Source: a gamma proteobacterium endosymbiont of Lamellibrachia anaximandri (lineage in GTDB: Bacteria > Pseudomonadota > Gammaproteobacteria > Chromatiales > Chromatiaceae). From it: 39,863 nucleotides of DNA. How positions within the stretch are numbered: the stretch's first letter is position 1; each line of letters begins with the position of its first letter. The notes beneath the pieces were generated by a model, which ran no database searches, was not told the origin of the DNA, and saw only the letters and a program-made list of their open reading frames with translations. Shown piece by piece: positions 1-11,010 of this stretch. The stretch covers positions 1 through 39,863 of the forward strand of contig JAESPE010000026.1 of the NCBI GenBank assembly GCA_016756835.1, in the 5' to 3' direction. Both the position numbers and the translations under genes were made by a program.

Positions 1-110
1 GCTTCCCCTCTGGCGCAAGGCACGCCGGGTAAGCAGTGCGGCCTCGCGGCTACCGGGGACTACCAGCCTTCGCTTCGCTCTCCATGGCTGGCAGCGAGGG
101 ATGGCTTAAT
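1..110. repeat. GC-rich palindromic sequence at the left window edge
   Basis: This GC-rich non-coding stretch contains a short inverted repeat (CCAGCC at about 63-68 and GGCTGG at about 87-92 around a TTCGCTTCGCTC core). It is followed by an abruptly AT-rich segment. It resembles a dispersed palindromic repeat cut by the window edge. No second copy was found in the window, so the repeat call rests only on its palindromic look and its position. Confidence 0.3.
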
Positions 111-149
111 TACAATGAAAAACAATAAGTTAAATTAATATATTAAAGT

Positions 150-207
150 TAATTATTCTATAATTCACCCTGTATCCACGACGAATTTTCGTGTATCTTA
201 GCGGCCC
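150..207 (+). promoter_or_regulatory. Putative smc promoter and 5' leader
   Basis: A perfect TATAAT lies at 159-164 in an AT-rich tract, 44 bases before the smc ATG. No convincing -35 box sits at the usual spacing. The leader holds a small palindrome at about 179-190 (ACGAA-TT-TTCGT), which could be an operator or a short hairpin. The bases just before the ATG (gcggccc) contain no Shine-Dalgarno match, so smc translation probably starts without strong anti-SD pairing. Confidence 0.35.
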
Positions 208-3200
208 ATGCGACTGGAGAAAATCAAACTCGCCGGATTCAAATCGTTTGTCGATCCGACATCGGTTCCGATGCCCAGCAACCTGGTGGGTGTTGTTGGC
301 CCGAATGGTTGTGGAAAATCCAATGTCATCGACGCTGTGCGTTGGGTGATGGGGGAGAGTTCCGCCAAGATGCTGCGTGGCGAATCGATGGCCGATGTCA
401 TCTTCAACGGTTCCAGCGTTCGCAAACCGGTAGGCACTGCGGTTGTCGAACTGATTTTTGACAACAGCGAAGGCCGGGCGGGTGGACAGTACGCCCAGTA
501 CAGCCAGATCTCTGTAAAGCGGCAGGTATCCCGGGACGGTCAGTCGCTCTACTCTTTGAACGGCATACGCTGTCGCCGCCGGGATATCACCGACCTCTTC
601 CTTGGAACAGGACTCGGGCCACGCAGTTATTCGATTATCGAGCAGGGCATGATCTCCCGTCTCATTGAGGCGCGCCCGGAAGATCTGCGCGTCTTTCTGG
701 AAGAGGCGGCGGGCATTTCGAAATATAAGGAGCGCCGCCGGGAGACGGAGAATCGCATCCGCCATACCCGGGAAAACCTTGAACGCCTCACCGACCTGCG
801 GGACGAAGTCGCGAAACAGCTGCAACACCTGCAACGACAGGCCGCCACCGCAGAGAAATACCAGCATTTCAAGCAGGAGGAGCGGCAGGTCAAGGCGGAG
901 TTGCTGGCGCTGCGCTGGCGCACCCTGGATGAGGATCTGCAGCAGCGTGAACGTAAATTGGCCGAGTTGGAGAATCTGCTGGAAGCCGCACTCGCCGGCC
1001 AGCGCAAGTTAGAGGCCGACATCGAGTCGGACCGGGAAAAACATACTGAAGCCAATGATCGCTTCAATGAAGTGCAGGGGCAATTCTACGCCCTGGGCGC
1101 AGAGATCTCCGGACTGGAGCAATCGATCCAGTTTGCCCGCGATACCAAGAGACAGCAGGAGTTGGATCTGGAACAGGTCGAGCAGACCTGGCAGGAGTCG
1201 GATGCCCACCGCTCCCAGGATGAGGTACGACTGGAGGAGCTTAATGGCGACCTGATGCTGGAGGAGCCCCGTCTGGAAGAGGCGCGGGCGCTGGAAAGCG
1301 AAACTGCCGATGCACTGCTTCAAGCGGAGCAGGCGATGCAGACCTGGCAGGCAGAGTGGGATCAGTTCAATCAACAGGCGGCGGAACCGGCGCAGACCGC
1401 ACAGGTCGAGCGAACCCGCATCAACCACCTGGAGCAGCAGGGCGATAATCTGCAGCGCCGCCTGCAGCGGCTGGATGAAGAGCTGGGGCGTCTCGACGAT
1501 ACCCGACTGCTGGCGGAGATCGATGAACTCGAGGCGCTGGAGCAGGGGCTGGAGGCGCGGGTCGAAACCCTGCAGGAGCAGCTTGCCGGCAAAGTCGAGG
1601 AGATCAATGCCCAGCGCGAGGCCAACAGCCAGTCGGCCCGCCGGCTTGATCAGGCAAGAGCCGAACTACAATCGGGAAAAGGGCGGCAGGCCTCCCTGGA
1701 AGCTTTGCAGCAGGCGGCGCTTGGCAAGCGGGGCGACGAGGTGGCGCAGTGGCTGGAGCAGAGCGATCTGCAGCAGGCGGCAAGACTGGCCCAGAATCTC
1801 AAGGTGACGCCTCGCTGGCAGCGTGCGGTCGAGATCGTGCTGGGTTTTCATCTGCAGGCGGTTTGTGTCAATACACTTGATGATTTGAAAGATCATCTGG
1901 AAGGGTTGCAGAAGGGCGCCTTGACCCTGGTCGAAAGGTCGACCACATCCTCTTCCGGGGAGGTTGGCGACGAGAGTCTGCTGGCACAGGTCGAATCGCC
2001 CTATCCCATGGACAGCCTGCTGGGCAGTGTGCGCATCGCTGAAGATCTGGACACTGCGTTGATGATGCGCCGCAGCCTTCCCGCAGGCGCCTCAATTATC
2101 ACCCCGGAAGGCCACTGGATCGGCTCCAACTGGCTGCGCGTTACCCGTGAACGTGATGAAAGCGCCGGTGTGCTGGCCAGGGAAGAAGATCTGCGAAGAC
2201 TGCAGGCAGAGCTGGCGGAGCAGGAGGCGATGGCTGAGAGTCTGGTGGCGTCGGTGGAAAACGGCAGGGCCGCGCTGCAACAGATTGAACAGGCGAGGGA
2301 ACAGGCCCAATCCGCCTATAACGATGTCCATCGCAAACTCTCCGAGATCAGGGCCAATCTCAGCGGTAAACGCACCCGTTCCGATCACCTGCGCCAGCGC
2401 CGGGATCAACTTCAGCAGGAGCAGCTTGAGATCCGTGAACAGATCGGGTCGGATCGTGAACTAATGGAGCAGACGCGGCAACATCTGCACGCTGCACTGG
2501 AGGCGATGGAGACCCTGGGCAAACGGCGTGAGACGCTGGTGCAGCGAAGGGATACCTTGCGGGATCAGCTCGCTCAGGTTAGAGAGCGCGTCAATCAGCA
2601 GCGCAGCCTGACGCATCAGGCGGCACTGCAGATTGAATCGATGCGTACCGCACAGCGTTCCCTGGTGCAGAATCTGGACCGCATGCGTAGCCAGCTGAGC
2701 CATCTGGCCGAACGCCGGGATGAACTCAAGTCGCTGCTTGCTGCAGGTGATGAGCCGTTGCAGTTACAGATAGCCGAACTGGAAGAGAAACTGGCGCAGC
2801 GTGTTATCGTGGAGAAGGCGCTCGCCGATGTACGCAGTGGGCTTGAAGGGGTGGACGCGCAACTTCGCACCCTTGAGCAGGAACGCCACAAAGCTGAACA
2901 GCAGGTGCTGGAACGGCGCGGCCATCTCGACCAGAGTCGTCTGCAACGTCAGGAGGTTCTGGTACGCTGTAAGACGCTGGAAGAGCAGCTGCGGGAGACC
3001 GGCATGGAGGCAGAGGTGCTCTTTCACGAGATGCAGGAAGATGCCACAGAACAGGCCTGGCAGCAGCGGGTCGAAAGGTTGGCCACGAGAATCCAGCGTC
3101 TGGGACCGATCAATCTGGCGGCTATCGATGAGTTTCAGGAGCAGTCGGAACGCATCAAATATCTGGATGAGCAGCATGCGGATATCACCCAGTCCATGGA

Positions 3201-3714
3201 GACCCTGGAGAACGCCATCCGCAAGATCGACCGGGAGACCCGGACCCGATTCAAGGAGACCTTCGACCAAGTCAACTCCGGCATCAAGGAGCTGTTTCCG
3301 CGCCTCTTTGGCGGAGGTCACGCCTATCTTGAGCTCACCGGCGAGGATCTGCTGGATACCGGCGTTACCGTAATGGCGCGTCCGCCGGGCAAGCGAAACT
3401 CCACTATCCATCTCCTCTCCGGTGGCGAGAAGGCTCTGACTGCGGTGGCGTTGGTGTTTGCCATCTTCCAGCTCAATCCGGCACCCTTCTGTATGCTCGA
3501 CGAGGTGGATGCCCCGCTGGATGATGCCAATGTCGGCCGCTTCTGCGAAATGGTGAAGTCGATGGCCGACCGGGTGCAGTTTATCTTCATCACCCATAAC
3601 AAGATCACCATGGAGATCGCCAATCAGCTCTCCGGCGTCACCATGCACGAACCGGGTGTCTCCCGACTGGTTACTGTTGATGTGGAGGAGGCGGCTCAAC
3701 TGGCTGCCCTTTAG
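208..3714 (+). CDS. smc: Chromosome segregation protein Smc
   Basis: This is the SMC ATPase, the core of the bacterial condensin that organises and segregates the nucleoid together with ScpA and ScpB, both encoded at 30.0-31.7 kb. The 1168-residue length is normal for the family. The N-terminus has the canonical MRLEKIKLAGFKSF start and a Walker A motif (GPNGCGKSN) at about residues 31-39. A long Glu/Gln/Arg-rich coiled coil covers about 170-500 and 670-1000, broken by a hinge at about 500-650. The C-terminal head carries the ABC signature LLSGGEK and the Walker B LDEVDAPLDD. It is followed after 4 bases by zipA and then ligA, a gammaproteobacterial order that suggests one operon. No defects are visible. 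Confidence 0.98.
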   Translation: MRLEKIKLAGFKSFVDPTSVPMPSNLVGVVGPNGCGKSNVIDAVRWVMGESSAKMLRGESMADVIFNGSSVRKPVGTAVVELIFDNSEGRAGGQYAQYSQISVKRQVSRDGQSLYSLNGIRCRRRDITDLFLGTGLGPRSYSIIEQGMISRLIEARPEDLRVFLEEAAGISKYKERRRETENRIRHTRENLERLTDLRDEVAKQLQHLQRQAATAEKYQHFKQEERQVKAELLALRWRTLDEDLQQRERKLAELENLLEAALAGQRKLEADIESDREKHTEANDRFNEVQGQFYALGAEISGLEQSIQFARDTKRQQELDLEQVEQTWQESDAHRSQDEVRLEELNGDLMLEEPRLEEARALESETADALLQAEQAMQTWQAEWDQFNQQAAEPAQTAQVERTRINHLEQQGDNLQRRLQRLDEELGRLDDTRLLAEIDELEALEQGLEARVETLQEQLAGKVEEINAQREANSQSARRLDQARAELQSGKGRQASLEALQQAALGKRGDEVAQWLEQSDLQQAARLAQNLKVTPRWQRAVEIVLGFHLQAVCVNTLDDLKDHLEGLQKGALTLVERSTTSSSGEVGDESLLAQVESPYPMDSLLGSVRIAEDLDTALMMRRSLPAGASIITPEGHWIGSNWLRVTRERDESAGVLAREEDLRRLQAELAEQEAMAESLVASVENGRAALQQIEQAREQAQSAYNDVHRKLSEIRANLSGKRTRSDHLRQRRDQLQQEQLEIREQIGSDRELMEQTRQHLHAALEAMETLGKRRETLVQRRDTLRDQLAQVRERVNQQRSLTHQAALQIESMRTAQRSLVQNLDRMRSQLSHLAERRDELKSLLAAGDEPLQLQIAELEEKLAQRVIVEKALADVRSGLEGVDAQLRTLEQERHKAEQQVLERRGHLDQSRLQRQEVLVRCKTLEEQLRETGMEAEVLFHEMQEDATEQAWQQRVERLATRIQRLGPINLAAIDEFQEQSERIKYLDEQHADITQSMETLENAIRKIDRETRTRFKETFDQVNSGIKELFPRLFGGGHAYLELTGEDLLDTGVTVMARPPGKRNSTIHLLSGGEKALTAVALVFAIFQLNPAPFCMLDEVDAPLDDANVGRFCEMVKSMADRVQFIFITHNKITMEIANQLSGVTMHEPGVSRLVTVDVEEAAQLAAL

Positions 3715-3718
3715 GACG

Positions 3719-6537
<2,819 letters not shown>

Positions 6538-6550
6538 AGACATAGCTTAC

Positions 6551-6633
6551 GTAGGAACGGCGCCTCGCCGTGAGGGCGCGGCTCCTGCATCGACAGGACC
6601 TGCTTTCCCGATTCACCGGTGGTAATCGGGGTT
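6551..6633. repeat. Palindromic repeat-like sequence after ligA
   Basis: Downstream of ligA lies a GC-rich segment (about 6551-6590) with self-complementary GCGCCTC/GAGGGCGC arms. It is followed by a hairpin at 6607-6630 with a 7-bp perfect stem (CCCGATT/AATCGGG). The second hairpin lacks a T-run, so it is only weakly terminator-like. The 'GTAGGA' lead-in resembles a dispersed repeat; a short similar string (gtaggagctgcgaag) occurs near 9065. Confidence 0.35.
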
Positions 6634-6715
6634 TCAGTTCCGGTAAGCTTGGAAATATTATTGAGTATTCGGAAGCGTTTTCCGGATGAGAGCAGAGATT
6701 TACAGGGTAAGGGTT

Positions 6716-7009
6716 ATGAGCGAAGAGTCATCCAAAGAGCGGGATGTCATGATGGTCATGCGTAAAGTGCTGACTTCCATCATCCGAGACACCACTCCGG
6801 AACACCGGAGCCTGCAGCATCCCCTGACGGAGAACACCATTCAGGATATTCGTCACTGCCTGGTATTGATTACAGCGAGGGAAAAGGAGCTGGCAGATGC
6901 GGCCGGGCGCACCGTTCAGGAGCGTCCCTATTATGCGGATGAGCAGCAGCAGTCCACAGTAGTGCCCATGACGGGTATCGGCAGGATGAATAGTAAGGAC
7001 GACTCGTAG
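6716..7009 (+). CDS. Small conserved-looking hypothetical protein
   Basis: A 97-residue soluble protein of unknown function; I do not recognise the family. It is charged and mainly helical in character, with no signal peptide or membrane segment. The N-terminal half contains VMRKVLTSIIRDTTP and a predicted helix around ENTIQDIRHCLVLI; the last 35 residues are polar and probably disordered. The ATG at 6716 is chosen over one at 6686 because it has a purine-rich site (agggtaaggg) just upstream. The TAG stop is the first three bases of a palindromic repeat, so the original C-terminus may have been altered. A strong terminator follows. Confidence 0.7.
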   Translation: MSEESSKERDVMMVMRKVLTSIIRDTTPEHRSLQHPLTENTIQDIRHCLVLITAREKELADAAGRTVQERPYYADEQQQSTVVPMTGIGRMNSKDDS

Positions 7010-7073
7010 GCCCGATCAAGCGTAGCGGATCGGGCAGTCAGCTGCCGGTTCCGTTGCGCTTGAACCGGCCTGC
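7007..7073. repeat. Composite palindromic repeat, copy A
   Basis: Two hairpins stand in opposite orientation: GCCCGATC/GATCGGGC around the loop aagcgtagcg (7010-7035), and GCCGGTTC/GAACCGGC around cgttgcgctt (about 7043-7068). The loops are near reverse complements, so the second hairpin is an inverted version of the first, as in REP/BIME elements. Related copies lie at 33323-33402 and 38972-39058. The element begins with TAGG, and that TAG is the stop codon of the gene before it. Confidence 0.85.
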
Positions 7074-7083
7074 ATTGAAAGCG

Positions 7084-7121
7084 AAAAAAACCCGGAGGTC
7101 ATAGACCGTCCGGGTTTTTTT
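7084..7121. terminator. Bidirectional Rho-independent terminator
   Basis: A run of seven A is followed by a stem (ACCCGGA with inner GGTC, loop ATA, inner GACC, then TCCGGGT with one bulged G) and a run of seven T. It can terminate transcription on both strands, serving the gene ending at 7009 (+) and the PEP-CTERM-like gene ending at 7164 (-). Confidence 0.9.
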
Positions 7122-7163
7122 ATTCCGGCAGATCAAGGATAAGGATCTGCCTGTTTGGCTGGA

Positions 7164-7820
7164 TTAAGCGCTTTTGCGACGCTTAACGGTAGCCAGTGCC
7201 ACCAGACCGAGGCTCATCAGCGCCAGCGGAGCAGGAGCGGGTGCAGCAACAGCAGGGGTGGTGAAAGAGATGTTGTCGATAGAGAAGTCGAGTGCAGCAG
7301 GGGCATCGAAGGTCACAGTCAACAGATTGGCGGTTGCCAGATCAAAACCCACCATGGCGAAGCTGAATGAGCCGGCAGCGTTTGCTGCCAAGCTGCTACC
7401 AGAACCATCGATATCATAGGAGATACCAAGGCCGTGGTCGGTGGAGAGTACATCGATGTTCAGCGCATCAATGATGCCGGTAACACTGCTCAGGTCATAG
7501 GTGAAGACGGCATTTCCCACATCACCGTCGAAGGCGTTGTAGGAGAATTTGCTGTCAGCGATGATGACATCGGCGTAGAGCATGTCCGGGCTGCCGCCAG
7601 TTGCAGTCATGTTGATAGTGGTGTTTCTGTCACCACCGAGTGCTGCGCCTGTGTCGGTCAAGGAGATACTACCAGGTGCTGCGAACTGAACAGCAGGCCA
7701 GCCTGCGTCATTCTTGACGTCAAAAGTATCGATCATCATGGTGCCGGCAAATGCGCCGGAAGAAACCACCATGCCAGCGCCGAGAATCCCTGCGCCAAGC
7801 AGTTTACGGATATTATTCAT
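7164..7820 (-). CDS. Exported protein with PEP-CTERM-like sorting tail
   Basis: A 218-residue secreted protein. It starts with a signal peptide (MNNIRKLLGAGILGAGMVVS, cleaved near AFA-GT), continues as a Gly/Asp/Ser/Thr-rich beta-type region with no recognised enzyme motif, and ends in a short linker, a hydrophobic helix and a basic tail (KRRKSA). This tripartite C-terminus is the hallmark of exosortase (EpsH/Xrt) substrates processed at the inner membrane. The usual Pro-Glu-Pro is replaced by a Pro-Ala repeat (APAPAPLALM). The ATG at 7820 is chosen because a GGGGAAG site lies 5 bases upstream and the signal peptide starts there; an in-frame ATG at 7964 would add 48 residues before the signal. 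No exosortase gene is in the window. Confidence 0.8.
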   Translation of the reverse strand: MNNIRKLLGAGILGAGMVVSSGAFAGTMMIDTFDVKNDAGWPAVQFAAPGSISLTDTGAALGGDRNTTINMTATGGSPDMLYADVIIADSKFSYNAFDGDVGNAVFTYDLSSVTGIIDALNIDVLSTDHGLGISYDIDGSGSSLAANAAGSFSFAMVGFDLATANLLTVTFDAPAALDFSIDNISFTTPAVAAPAPAPLALMSLGLVALATVKRRKSA

Positions 7821-8029
7821 GTTTACTTCCCCGTGATTATTATTAATTAATAGTTTTAGGCCGCAGAGGGATTTTAATTCAGCCTGGCACGGAAAAAAAT
7901 AGGAATTAACAATTGGTAACGCTTTGTAAAATAAGAGAAAGTGGATAAAATAGAAGGGCGTCAATAAAAAGAAATAAGTTCCTAATGATCGATTAATTTA
8001 AGAAAAATGTCAAATTATTATCCATAGAG

Positions 8030-8055
8030 GGCAGGCGTCTGCTTCGACGCCTGCC
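8030..8055. other. Perfect 10-bp-stem hairpin
   Basis: GGCAGGCGTC and GACGCCTGCC are separated by a 6-base loop, just downstream of the peptidyl-prolyl isomerase gene on the minus strand and 210 bases upstream of the PEP-CTERM-like gene. No U-run follows on either strand, so it is not a classical terminator. It may be an mRNA-stabilising hairpin, a repeat or a protein-binding palindrome. Confidence 0.6.
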
Positions 8056-8087
8056 TAAATCGAGCTTTGCTGAATTCTCTACCTGGA

Positions 8088-9014
8088 TCAGCCTTCCTCT
8101 CTCTTTTTCAGGCCTGCCTGCTCATTGAATTCGAGTTTGCTTTTTGCCCTCAGACCCTGAATGTACTCGCTGAGCACCTTTTGCTGCAGTTCCGTCATCA
8201 ACTCCTTGCGAACTGACTCAATCGCTGGTGCGGGCAGTTCCCTTGTCTCTTCCAGCAGAATGACATGCCATCCGAATTGGGTCTTCACAGGTACTTTGGT
8301 ATAACTGCCGGCTTCCATCGTCTTGACGGTATCGGAGAAGGGTTTGACCATCTGATCCCCATCAAACCAACCCAGGTCTCCGCCGTTTTTACCCGTAGGT
8401 CCGGTAGAGTGAGTTTTGGCCAGTTCAGCAAAATCAGCATCCTGTTCCAGTTCGGTAATGAGTGACTTGGCTTGCTCCTCCTCTTTGACAAGGATGTGCC
8501 GTGCCTTGTACTCAACAGAGGATTTTTCCGCGTATTTTTCATCGTAAAGCTTCTGCTGATCCGCATCACTGGGCAGGTTGGCTTTGACGTATTCCTGAAT
8601 CGCGGTCTGGGTCAGCAACTTGGCGCGTAACAGCGCCAGTGTGGCGGCGACTTCAGGACGTTTATCAATATTTTTCGCTTCCGCATCTTGGGCGACGATC
8701 AGCACATTGGCCAGTTCGTTGAGAACAGTCATCTGCATCTCCTGGGATTTGTCGGCACCGGGGATACGGCCGGCACGGTCCTGGAAGTAGATGCCGTACA
8801 TGGGTTTGGTGACCGGCTGTCCGTTCACGGTGAGCAGCACGTCTGGAGTCAGCACCGTATCGTTGCGGGGATGGGTCGGCGGCAGGATCGCAGAGCGTTT
8901 CTCTTCACTGGCCGGTGCGGCAGTTTTCTGATTGTCGCTGCTGTCGGCTTTTTGGCTGCAGCCAATAAGGAGTGCTGCGCCGCAGAGTGTGGTTACGAGA
9001 AATTGTTTCTTCAT
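8088..9014 (-). CDS. Parvulin-type peptidyl-prolyl isomerase lipoprotein
   Basis: A 308-residue periplasmic foldase of the SurA/PpiC/PrsA type that catalyses cis-trans isomerisation of proline bonds in exported proteins. The N-terminus is a lipoprotein signal with the lipobox LLIGC, so the mature protein is anchored through Cys19. A SurA-like helical chaperone region spans about 50-160. The parvulin domain (about 165-265) contains the family motifs KARHILVKEEEQA, GGDLGWF and FGWHVILLEE. The ATG at 9014 has an AAAGGT site upstream. The gene follows yciB and yciI on the same strand, separated from yciI by 72 bases, and probably belongs to the same unit. Confidence 0.93.
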   Translation of the reverse strand: MKKQFLVTTLCGAALLIGCSQKADSSDNQKTAAPASEEKRSAILPPTHPRNDTVLTPDVLLTVNGQPVTKPMYGIYFQDRAGRIPGADKSQEMQMTVLNELANVLIVAQDAEAKNIDKRPEVAATLALLRAKLLTQTAIQEYVKANLPSDADQQKLYDEKYAEKSSVEYKARHILVKEEEQAKSLITELEQDADFAELAKTHSTGPTGKNGGDLGWFDGDQMVKPFSDTVKTMEAGSYTKVPVKTQFGWHVILLEETRELPAPAIESVRKELMTELQQKVLSEYIQGLRAKSKLEFNEQAGLKKREEG

Positions 9015-9086
9015 TGTCGGACCTTTGATAGATAAAATTTGGTTTGAATTCTAGTTAGCGTTCGTAGGAGCTGCGAAGATCTTCAT

Positions 9087-9389
9087 TTAACCCGGCAGAA
9101 CCTTCTTGAAAGGTTTCACCGTTACTCGATTATAGACGCCGGCCGTTACATAGGGGTCGCTATTGGCCCATTCGCGAGCGTCTTCCAGGCTGGGGAATTC
9201 CGCCACCACAAGGCTGCCACTGAAACCTGCCGCTCCCGGGTCTTCCGAATCGATGGCCGGGTGTGGGCCAGCCAGCAACAGCCGTCCCTCCTGCTGCAGT
9301 TTTTCCAGTCGCTGCAGATGATCCGGGCGAACCTTCAGCCGTTGCTCAAGACTCTCTTCATGATCTTCTGCGATGATGGCGTAAAACAT
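9087..9389 (-). CDS. yciI: YciI family protein
   Basis: A 100-residue cytoplasmic protein of the YciI/YCII fold (ferredoxin-like alpha/beta, normally dimeric), with unknown physiological role. The family traits are the [17 protein letters not shown] start with the conserved Asp-His pair, the central AGPHP segment, and the [15 protein letters not shown] helix. It starts 3 bases after the yciB stop, with its GGAG site inside the end of yciB, so the two are probably translationally coupled. yciB-yciI adjacency is common in Gammaproteobacteria. Confidence 0.92.
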   Translation of the reverse strand: MFYAIIAEDHEESLEQRLKVRPDHLQRLEKLQQEGRLLLAGPHPAIDSEDPGAAGFSGSLVVAEFPSLEDAREWANSDPYVTAGVYNRVTVKPFKKVLPG

Positions 9390-9392
9390 GTT

Positions 9393-10058
9393 TCAATTCT
9401 CCTCAGGCGCTTCCTCAGTATCCCGCATATGACGTGCCAGGTAGAACGCCTGCAGAATAATGAAGACCATTGTCAGGCCCATCATGCCGAAAAGCTTGAA
9501 ATTCACCCAACTCTCTTCAAGAGACTTTGCATTAAGGCACATTTTCAACTCATTTGACTGAAACAGGGTGCTGCACTGGTCGAAATCGATCTCTGTAATA
9601 CCTGTTTGATGGATCAGGGCCTGTTCGGCAATAAAAAAGTCGTTGGCCACGTAGAGGTTGAGAAAACCAAGCAGGATGAAGAAGAGACCCCATGTGGTAT
9701 TCAGCTTTCGCCAGATGAGTGACGGGACATTGATGCTGCCACCCATCATTCGTTCCAGCAGTGGTTTTTCCCCGATAAACAGACTGGCGAGAAATACCCC
9801 GCCGAAGAGCCAATTGATGACCGAGGGCTTCCACATTATGAAGGTGCGATCCTGCAGAACGAGGGTCAGGCCGCCGAAGATAACCAGGATCCCCAACGTG
9901 ATGAGATGCATATTCTCAACATGGTGATGGCGCAGCCAGCCATATCCCACCTGGACGAAAGACGCCGCAATTGCCACAGCGGTGGCTGCGTAGATCCCAT
10001 ACAGTTTGTATGCGACAAAGAAAAGTATGACCGGGAAAAAATCGGCTAGAAACTTCAT
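9393..10058 (-). CDS. yciB: Inner-membrane septation protein YciB (IspZ)
   Basis: YciB is an integral inner-membrane protein linked to cell-envelope synthesis and normal septation. It begins with the hallmark MKFLADFFPVILFFVAYKL and has about five transmembrane helices. The end matches the family (WVNFKLFGM, then a final helix and YLARHM). At 221 residues it is about 40 longer than E. coli YciB (179). The extra length sits between the fourth and fifth helices (about residues 140-178), probably outside the cytoplasm, and contains two cysteines. The gene is first in a yciB-yciI-ppiC-like unit. Confidence 0.93.
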   Translation of the reverse strand: MKFLADFFPVILFFVAYKLYGIYAATAVAIAASFVQVGYGWLRHHHVENMHLITLGILVIFGGLTLVLQDRTFIMWKPSVINWLFGGVFLASLFIGEKPLLERMMGGSINVPSLIWRKLNTTWGLFFILLGFLNLYVANDFFIAEQALIHQTGITEIDFDQCSTLFQSNELKMCLNAKSLEESWVNFKLFGMMGLTMVFIILQAFYLARHMRDTEEAPEEN

Positions 10059-10112
10059 TCCTGTATCGAGTCCTTTAGGAAGTCTTTGAATGAATCGTGG
10101 CTGCTCATCCAG

Positions 10113-10129
10113 ATTTATTCAGAGGCTCC
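10113..10129. repeat. Solitary mobile-element-end-like sequence
   Basis: On the minus strand this reads GGAGCCTCTGAATAAAT. It closely matches the right end of the MITE-like element at 21526-21669 (GGAGCCTCTGATTAATT on the same strand), differing at two positions. It directly follows the TAG of the hypothetical gene ending at 10130. No matching partner end was found nearby, so it may be a solo remnant or a chance match. Confidence 0.4.
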
Positions 10130-10906
10130 CTAGTGTAACGTGCGCTGGGCGCTCCATTTGTGAAAGTAACGCAATACAATATCACGCACATGATCCGGGT
10201 AGTTCAGCGCCTCCATCTGCTCCATCCCCTGCCTGAAAAAACCGGCCGCATCCTCAGGCAGTTTTTCCACGAGATTTCCGTATGCCTCTTCCATCAGTTC
10301 GCGGCGGTGGCTGCGAGTGGCGATAATCGCACGGTTGAGCAGGAGCACGCGCCAGGGGCGGTTGGGGTTGCTCCTGTCCCGGTCACTCTGCAATAGCGGT
10401 GACACCGCGTCCTGAATCTCCCCGGTGAGAAGATAGAGTTGTTCGAGGTGTAAAGGTTCCCCGACCGTGTTGGCCAGAATCGCCAGTGCATTTACCACAG
10501 GTTCCAGGGTGCTCAATTCACCGCATTGGCGGGCTATCCAAATGGCGAGGGGAAAAGTGAGGTTTTCCAGCTCACGGCTGTGTCTCTCCATTTTCAGGTT
10601 GTCGGCGCAGATGGAGATGTCAATCAGCAGATTGATGCCGTAGTCCCCAAGTTCATGTATATCATGATTTGCCATCACCGACTGATCTTCCCGACTTTGC
10701 TCGAGAATTGGGGCACAATCGATACGGCAGTTGTCGAGTGCTCTGAGCAGGTCAAAAAGCTTGTGCATAGCCTGTATGATGAGATCCGGCGGCTGGATCC
10801 CTTCAGAGGATGGCTGGCCGACATCTTCGTAAGCCTCGGCCACGTCATTGGCGAGGTCGTGGAAACTGTCGGCAATTGAGTTGATATCAACAAGCGGGAG
10901 TTGCAT
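10130..10906 (-). CDS. Hypothetical protein, helical, unrecognised family
   Basis: A 258-residue soluble protein that I cannot assign to a family. It has no signal peptide, membrane helix or catalytic motif. The composition is helical and Leu/Glu/Ala-rich throughout, with segments such as DSFHDLANDVAEAYEDVGQP near the N-terminus, so a helical-repeat or scaffold fold is plausible. The ATG at 10906 is chosen because the upstream extension is basic and low in quality, and it overlaps the promoter region of the divergent gene. It lies between yciB (-) and a divergent secreted GlcG-like gene (+). Confidence 0.75.
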   Translation of the reverse strand: MQLPLVDINSIADSFHDLANDVAEAYEDVGQPSSEGIQPPDLIIQAMHKLFDLLRALDNCRIDCAPILEQSREDQSVMANHDIHELGDYGINLLIDISICADNLKMERHSRELENLTFPLAIWIARQCGELSTLEPVVNALAILANTVGEPLHLEQLYLLTGEIQDAVSPLLQSDRDRSNPNRPWRVLLLNRAIIATRSHRRELMEEAYGNLVEKLPEDAAGFFRQGMEQMEALNYPDHVRDIVLRYFHKWSAQRTLH

Positions 10907-11010
10907 GCCCGGATTGTAGCAGGCAGTGGTGACTTCGTCTTCTGCCCTTCTGGCATTCCGGTGAGACCTGTAGGATGGTCTCAAAATCTATGCCAAACAG
11001 GGCCGCAGAT

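Noticed and set aside
7866-7905. Sigma-54 promoter (TGGCAC near 7885)
   Set aside because: No TTGC-type -12 element follows at the required spacing, and the motif points away from the PEP-CTERM-like gene.
10975-11010. Upstream start for the GlcG-like gene
   Set aside because: It adds a polar, basic stretch before a good signal peptide, and ATG 11011 has its own AGGG site.
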